Shown: positions 59,619 to 64,000 of the stretch, in pieces
Numbering within the stretch: position 1 is the stretch's first letter
Layout of the letters: the number at the start of each line of letters is the position of its first letter
Assembly: GCA_036268995.1 (NCBI GenBank)
Contig: DATATB010000026.1
Location: 61,162-125,161 of the forward strand
DNA length: 64,000 bases
Direction of reading: 5' to 3'
Origin: DATATB01 sp036268995
GTDB taxonomy: Bacteria > Planctomycetota > Planctomycetia > Pirellulales > PNKZ01
Notes under the pieces: generated by a model
Databases searched by the model: none
What the model was told of the DNA's origin: nothing
The model's input: only the letters and a program-made list of their open reading frames with translations
Translations under genes and position numbers: made by a program

Positions 59619-62132
59619 CTAATGGTTAAACAAGAATTCCTTGCTGCTGAGCACGCTCCAGGCGACGTCTTCGAGGGCTTTGCGCCGTTCGCCGGGCGCT
59701 TTCAACGCTTCGAGCATCGCGGCTCGCTCTTTGGTCGTGGGCGGGCGCGAAAGGGCCGCCAGGTACAGTTCGTCGAGCATCAGGTTCGGCGGCATTTTGC
59801 CGTTGAGCCAGCCGTCGATGCGGTTGCCTTTGGCCTCCAGCTTGCCGTTGAGGCCCGTGCCGTTGGAAATGTGCAGCACCTGCACCATCGAGGGCTCGGC
59901 CGTACGCTCGCAGTCGCAAGTCACTTCGCGCTCGGGCCGGCCGAAGGTTTGCAGAAAATACGAATTGACCATCGAGTCGGGCAGTTCGACCGCGCGCCAG
60001 CCGGCCGGGTAGCCGGCAAAGGCGGTCGGCGAACCGCTCACCTGGCTCATCGCATCCAGCAGCACCTCGGCCATCAGTCGCCGCGGATAGTAGCGCGAGT
60101 AGAAGCGGCGATCCTGCGCGTTGCCCGGCAGCGGCTGGCTGGAGCGCTGATAGGTGCTCGATTGCAGAATGGTCCGCATCAGGTCTTTCAGCTCGAAATG
60201 GTGCTCGACGAGGTATTGGGCAAGTGCCGCGAGTAGCTTGTCGTTGCTGGCCGGATTCGTGAGCCGCATGTCGTCGACGAACTCGACCAGGCCCACGCCC
60301 ATGAAGTTTGCCCACACGCGATTGGTGATCGAGCGGGCGAAGTAGGGATTCTCGGGCGACGTGAGCCAGCGGGCCAGATGCTCGCGGCGATCGATCGAAG
60401 CATCGAAGGCCAGCGGCTCGCCATCCAGCGGCGTGGGCGGCTGCGGGCGGCCGGTCAGCGGCTGCACCAGCTCGCCATCGGCCGAGGTGAAAATGATCTG
60501 GCTGCCGGGCGTCGCACCGGTCTTGGTGCGCACGCGGGCATACAGGTTGGCCATCGCGTAATACTGGTTGTTGGTCCATTTCTCCAGCGGATGGTTGTGG
60601 CAGCGGGCACAATTGATCGACATGCCCAGGAAGGCCACGGTCGTGGTTTCGGCCAGGTCGAGCGGGTCTTTGTGCAGCAGGAAAAAGTTGGCGCCGCCAT
60701 TTTCCAGCGTGCTCCCCTTGGCCGTGATCAACTCGCGGACCATCACGTCCCAAGGCGTGCCGGCTTCGACGTGATTGCGAATCCAGCGGTAATAGGACCA
60801 CATGCCCGTCTTCGTGTTGCGAGGGCCGGCACCGCCGAGCTTTTCGCTGTTCACCAGCAGCAGGTCGGACCACTTATAGGCCCAATAGTCGACCCATTCG
60901 CTGCGTGCCAGCAACGACTCGATCAGCCGGTCGCGCTTGTCCGCACCTGTGTCGGCCAGGAAGCGGCGTGTCTCGTCGGCGGTGGGCAGCACGCCGATGG
61001 TATCGATCGACGCGCGGCGAATGAATTCTTCGTCGCTGGCCTGCGGCGAGGGGGGAAGGTTGAGGCTTTCGAGCTTTTCCAACACCAGCTCATCGATGAA
61101 ATTGCGCCGCGTCGCCTTGGCGAAAACCTCAGGCGCGATCCGCTGCTTGTACGGCGAAGTCACGGAGGCCACGACCACCTTGCTGAGATACCAGCCCGTG
61201 ATCGCGCCTTCGCCATAGCCGGAAACGGTCAACTGGCCCTGGTCGCCGATGGCGGCCACGGAAGAGTTGGTCGACGTGTAGCGGCCCCAGCGGGTGACGT
61301 CTTCCACGTGGCCATCGGTAAAGTGCGCGAGTAGCAGCAATTGCTGCTTGGCGCCCGGCGCCAGCATCACGCCCGGCGGCTGGATCTCGATCCGCACGAT
61401 CCGCGGATCGGCCGCTTGCGGTTGCGGCACGCCGGCGGCAATCCAATCGGCCAGCACACGATACTCTTGCGAGCCCGGCTTGAAGCGCACGCCGCCCTTG
61501 TGGGCGATCGCGCCGGTCGGCTTGGTCAGCAGCATGCTATGGCCGGGATCCGAGAGCACGATCCGCCGGCCGCGCGCGCTGCGCGTGATGGCCAGGAAGT
61601 CGCCCTCGGGATCGTAGCCAAACAGCGAAATCTTGAAGCCGTTCTTGCCGGCCTGCGCGCCGTGGCAAGCGCCCGAGCTACAACCGGCCTTGGCCAGCAC
61701 GCTTTCGACGTGATTGCGAAAGCTCCACACAAACGGCCGCTCCATACCGGTGACCACGACCGACGCGCTGGCCGTGCCGGCATCGCAGCGCGCGGTAATC
61801 ATGGCTTTGCCATTGCCCATCGGGCGGGCAACGCCGCCTTCGATCGTCACGACCTTAGGGTCGCTCGATTCAAAGCGGACGCCCTCGGTCTGCTGGCCGA
61901 CGAATTTTCCAGCCTGCTGCCGCTCGAGCACCAAAGTCTGCCGCGCTTCGGAACCGGCAAGATTAATGCTCGGCGGAAACAGCACCATCGGCGGCGTTGC
62001 GGCAGAAGCCGATGCGCAGAGCAGGAAGAATGCGGAAGGCAGAAAGAATGCGGAAGGCAGAAAGAATGCGGAAGTATGAATGATGAATGATGAATGGAGA
62101 AACGACCGACGGTGCGACTGCTGATTGCTCAT
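59619..62132 (-). CDS. DUF1549/DUF1553 planctomycete surface protein
   Basis: An 837-residue exported protein. An Ig-like Big_2 domain (about 60-120), a GCSSGACHG site in a cytochrome-like part, then DUF1549 (RRNFIDELVLEKLESLNLPPSP, RASIDTIGVLPTADE) with a second haem-like CARCHNHPLEKWTNNQYY, and DUF1553 (WLTSPENPYFARSITNRVWANFMG, FAGYPAGWRAVELPDSMVNSYFLQTFGRP). The signal peptide core is encoded by intergenic-type repeats (HSSFIIHTSAFFLPSAFF). ATG at 62132 is preferred to 62159, which itself lies in repeat sequence. It is the second gene of the operon. Confidence 0.92.
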   Translation of the reverse strand: MSNQQSHRRSFLHSSFIIHTSAFFLPSAFFLPSAFFLLCASASAATPPMVLFPPSINLAGSEARQTLVLERQQAGKFVGQQTEGVRFESSDPKVVTIEGGVARPMGNGKAMITARCDAGTASASVVVTGMERPFVWSFRNHVESVLAKAGCSSGACHGAQAGKNGFKISLFGYDPEGDFLAITRSARGRRIVLSDPGHSMLLTKPTGAIAHKGGVRFKPGSQEYRVLADWIAAGVPQPQAADPRIVRIEIQPPGVMLAPGAKQQLLLLAHFTDGHVEDVTRWGRYTSTNSSVAAIGDQGQLTVSGYGEGAITGWYLSKVVVASVTSPYKQRIAPEVFAKATRRNFIDELVLEKLESLNLPPSPQASDEEFIRRASIDTIGVLPTADETRRFLADTGADKRDRLIESLLARSEWVDYWAYKWSDLLLVNSEKLGGAGPRNTKTGMWSYYRWIRNHVEAGTPWDVMVRELITAKGSTLENGGANFFLLHKDPLDLAETTTVAFLGMSINCARCHNHPLEKWTNNQYYAMANLYARVRTKTGATPGSQIIFTSADGELVQPLTGRPQPPTPLDGEPLAFDASIDRREHLARWLTSPENPYFARSITNRVWANFMGVGLVEFVDDMRLTNPASNDKLLAALAQYLVEHHFELKDLMRTILQSSTYQRSSQPLPGNAQDRRFYSRYYPRRLMAEVLLDAMSQVSGSPTAFAGYPAGWRAVELPDSMVNSYFLQTFGRPEREVTCDCERTAEPSMVQVLHISNGTGLNGKLEAKGNRIDGWLNGKMPPNLMLDELYLAALSRPPTTKERAAMLEALKAPGERRKALEDVAWSVLSSKEFLFNH
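62025..62098. repeat. Repeat array encoding the signal peptide of the DUF1549 gene
   Basis: Three GAATGCGGAA units on an 18-base period (spacer GGCAGAAA) followed by TGAATGA heptamers. The same words occur as non-coding hairpins at 37.8 and 62.3 kb. Here they are in frame on the minus strand and encode Ser-Ala-Phe-Phe-Leu-Pro repeats. Confidence 0.85.
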
Positions 62133-62205
62133 GGCTGCTTTTGCTTCCCTATTCATCATTCAGTAGTCGCAAGTTCCGGACTTTCCACGCAGGAAGACAA
62201 AATGC

Positions 62206-62273
62206 AGGAACACTAATCGGCGCTAATCGACACTAATCGGAATTAGTGGGAATTAGCGATAATTAGTGTTCCT
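62206..62273. repeat. Imperfect 68-bp palindrome of CTAAT words
   Basis: AGGAACACTAAT on the left pairs with ATTAGTGTTCCT on the right. Inside, CACTAATCGG-like 10-mers repeat three times and are mirrored. It lies between the DUF1501 and DUF1549 genes. No T-tract. Confidence 0.75.
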
Positions 62274-62280
62274 CTCCTAA

Positions 62281-62319
62281 ATGTCATTCATCATTCCGCA
62301 TTCCTACTTCCGCATTTCC
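62281..62319. repeat. Heptamer repeat abutting the DUF1501 stop codon
   Basis: TCATTCATCATTCCGCATTC words of the family at 37.8 kb, ending immediately at the DUF1501 stop (62320-62322). Confidence 0.7.
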
Positions 62320-63696
62320 CTAGAACAGTTCCTTGATTTCGTGCTTGCCGAAATCCACGAGCGGGAAGGGCCGCTTTTGCGGGCCGGGAAGCTTGGTTTC
62401 GAGATTCAGCCCCAGGCTGCGGTAGATCGTGCCGACGACTTCGGCCGGGTCGACGGGCCGCTCGGCCGGCACGCCGCCAATCTGGTCGCTGCGGCCGACG
62501 ACGCGGCCGCCTTGCACGCCGCCGCCGGCGAATTTGATGGTCCAGCACTGCGGCCAATGGTCGCGGCCGCCGGCCGGATTCACGCGCGGCGTGCGGCCGA
62601 ACTCGGCCAGGCAAGCCACGAGCGTATCGTCGAGCATGCCGTGGTTGTACAGGTCTTCGAGCAACGCGCTGAGTCCCTGGTCGTACATGGGGGCCACGAT
62701 GTCGCGCATGCCCTCGATCGAAGTGAAGGGCTTCGAGCCGTGAATGTCCCACGTGATTTCGTCAAACACCGTGAGAAACGTGTTGAGCGTCACGAAGCGC
62801 ACGCCGGCCTGAATCAACCGCCGCGAGAGCAGGCAGCACTGGCCAAAGCGGTTCATGCCATAACGCTCGCGGACTTTTTGCGGCTCCTTGGATAGATCGA
62901 ACGCATCGCGGGCCTGGCGGCTGGTCATTAGGCGGAAAGCCGATTGAAAGTTGCTGTCGAGTAGCTGGGCATCGTCGCTGGCTTCGAAATTCCGCACTGT
63001 TTCGTCCACGACGGCCCGCAGCTTTCGCCGCCGCTCGAGCCGCGCTTCGCCAATCTCGGCCGGCGGCAGCAGGTCGGGAACCTGGAAATTCGGCTTCGAC
63101 GGATCGGCCATCAGCACGAACGGGTCGTGTGCCTTGCCCAGGAAGCCGGCATCCTGGCCGTGCGGCAAGTTGCCGCCCGTGCGGCCCATCGCCTCGGGCA
63201 GGATCACATGGGCCGGCAGATCGGTGCGGCGGCCTTGCAGGTAGCTGACCACGCAGCCGGCGTGCGGCGTGTTCACGCCGCCGGTGAACAGCCGGCCGGT
63301 CTGCATCATCTGGTGGCCCGTGTCGTGTACGGCGGCCGCCGTGTGAAAACAGGAGCGCACCAGCGAGAGCTTGTCGCCGTGCTTGGCGAGATGCGGAAAA
63401 ATTTCGGAAATGTCGATGCCGGCCGCGTTGGTCTTGATCGGCTTGAACGGGCCGCGAATTTCGGCCGGCGCGTCGGGCTTCATGTCCCAGGTATCCAACT
63501 GGCTGGGAGCCCCCAGGTTGAAGACCATGATGCACGAGCGGTTGTCATGCCCTTTGGACACCGCGCCTTGGGCTTGCGCGGCTACCAGGTCGGCCAGCGA
63601 CAGGCCAATAGCGCCCAGCGCGCCAACTTCCAGGAAATCGCGCCGCGAAATGCCGTCGCAAGTGTGGGCCGTGCCTCGGCCGGTCAACCGCAACAT
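62320..63696 (-). CDS. DUF1501 protein, Tat-exported
   Basis: A 458-residue DUF1501 (sulfatase-like fold) protein. The N-terminal SRRDFLEVGALGAIGLSLADL is a twin-arginine signal. Core motifs: MVFNLGAPSQLDTWDMKPDAP, IRGPFKPIKTNAAGIDISEIFPHLAK, the LVRSCFHTAAAVHDTGHQMMQTGR block, and the late EFGRTPRVNPAGGRDHWPQCW. AAGGAGAG lies five bases before the ATG. First gene of the DUF1501-DUF1549-cytochrome operon typical of planctomycetes; the substrate is unknown. Confidence 0.94.
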   Translation of the reverse strand: MLRLTGRGTAHTCDGISRRDFLEVGALGAIGLSLADLVAAQAQGAVSKGHDNRSCIMVFNLGAPSQLDTWDMKPDAPAEIRGPFKPIKTNAAGIDISEIFPHLAKHGDKLSLVRSCFHTAAAVHDTGHQMMQTGRLFTGGVNTPHAGCVVSYLQGRRTDLPAHVILPEAMGRTGGNLPHGQDAGFLGKAHDPFVLMADPSKPNFQVPDLLPPAEIGEARLERRRKLRAVVDETVRNFEASDDAQLLDSNFQSAFRLMTSRQARDAFDLSKEPQKVRERYGMNRFGQCCLLSRRLIQAGVRFVTLNTFLTVFDEITWDIHGSKPFTSIEGMRDIVAPMYDQGLSALLEDLYNHGMLDDTLVACLAEFGRTPRVNPAGGRDHWPQCWTIKFAGGGVQGGRVVGRSDQIGGVPAERPVDPAEVVGTIYRSLGLNLETKLPGPQKRPFPLVDFGKHEIKELF

Positions 63697-64000
63697 GGTT
63701 GCTCTCCTTCAAGGAAGCGAACGACTCTAAGTCGGGGGTGGGCTGCATTCTAGGGCGGGTTAAATCCCACTTTGCCAGGAAGCGGCGCAAGCGTCAATCA
63801 GTTTTAAAAATAAACTGATATGATATGCTGAATCACTGGGGATTTCGGGATCATGGAAAAACCGGGAGGGCGAGGCCACTGCTGTGAACAAGCTAGCGTT
63901 TTTACAAATCACTATGTGACGGACAGTTGCAGCGTCTGAACTTTGCGCCACCATCAACGAGCGATGGACTCAGCAAGCAGCATTTTCAAAAAGCACCGCT
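63697..64000. other. Upstream region of the DUF1501 operon
   Basis: About 300 bases up to the window edge. An AT-rich palindrome (63797-63819, arms ATCAGTTT/AAACTGAT around seven bases) may be an operator or terminator. Read on the minus strand, the sequence next to it contains TTGACG, a possible -35. No gene is supported in this stretch. Confidence 0.45.

Noticed and set aside
63760..63957. Open frame of 65 codons on the minus strand
   Set aside because: No ribosome site or recognisable motif, and it is in the leader of the DUF1501 gene.

Overview
The window reads as a chromosomal segment of a planctomycete, most likely of the Pirellulales type. The evidence is the combination of DUF1501 and DUF1549/DUF1553 proteins, a c-type cytochrome/WD40/PPC surface protein, a BBP7-type outer-membrane beta-barrel, several transmembrane Ser/Thr protein kinases, an ECF sigma factor and a sigma54 activator, all at high GC. 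No rRNA or CRISPR array is visible. One tRNA and one intact insertion sequence are present.

Layout. 1-3.1 kb (minus): ferrous-iron uptake operon, two FeoA-domain proteins, FeoB and a Cys-rich FeoB-associated peptide, behind a Fur-like palindrome. 3.2-3.9 kb: ParE/ParD-type toxin-antitoxin pair. 3.9-7 kb: a kinase/PD40 receptor gene broken by a frameshift and an amber codon. 7.2-9.5 kb: serine hydrolase, a small hypothetical gene and a repeat-rich, decayed stretch. 9.67-10.66 kb: intact IS with 15-bp inverted ends and a 9-bp target duplication. 11.1-13.5 kb: beta-barrel protein, BrnT-like/XRE pair, tRNA-Glu. 13.6-26.5 kb (minus): a signalling block of Ser/Thr kinase, response regulator, CheB/CheR-PAS fusion, hybrid histidine kinase, a pseudokinase-kinase fusion, a rhomboid protease and an ECF sigma factor. 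26.7-31.3 kb (plus): PspA and a heterodimeric ABC exporter. 31.3-40.5 kb: MqnA/MqnD-family protein, sigma54 regulator, GNAT, M28 peptidase, DUF3365 haem protein and hypotheticals. 40.5-45 kb (minus): mpg, purL, tyrA. 45.4-47.5 kb: sucC-sucD. 47.6-52.3 kb: hypotheticals, a PhoD-type phosphatase and a beta-helix protein. 52.6-55 kb: an alpha-oxoamine synthase coupled to a GNAT-like acyltransferase. 55-63.7 kb (minus): the planctomycete surface operon (DUF1501, DUF1549/1553, cytochrome-WD40-PPC) and small genes.

The most unusual feature is the intergenic DNA. Several unrelated families of small palindromic repeats are scattered through it: heptamer-period hairpins, a 61-63 bp three-way-junction element in three copies, a 37-bp repeat in two copies, two inverted hairpins with compensating stem changes, and a 98-bp MITE-like element. 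Several of these elements supply or directly abut the stop codon of the neighbouring gene, and in one gene the same repeat vocabulary encodes the hydrophobic core of a signal peptide.

Functional links that can be inferred: iron uptake under Fur-type control, a membrane-stress group (ECF sigma, rhomboid, membrane kinase, divergent PspA), a chemosensory-like phosphorelay without an obvious MCP receptor, and a lipid-type module from the oxoamine synthase/acyltransferase pair. All calls were made by reading sequence and motifs; no database search was run.
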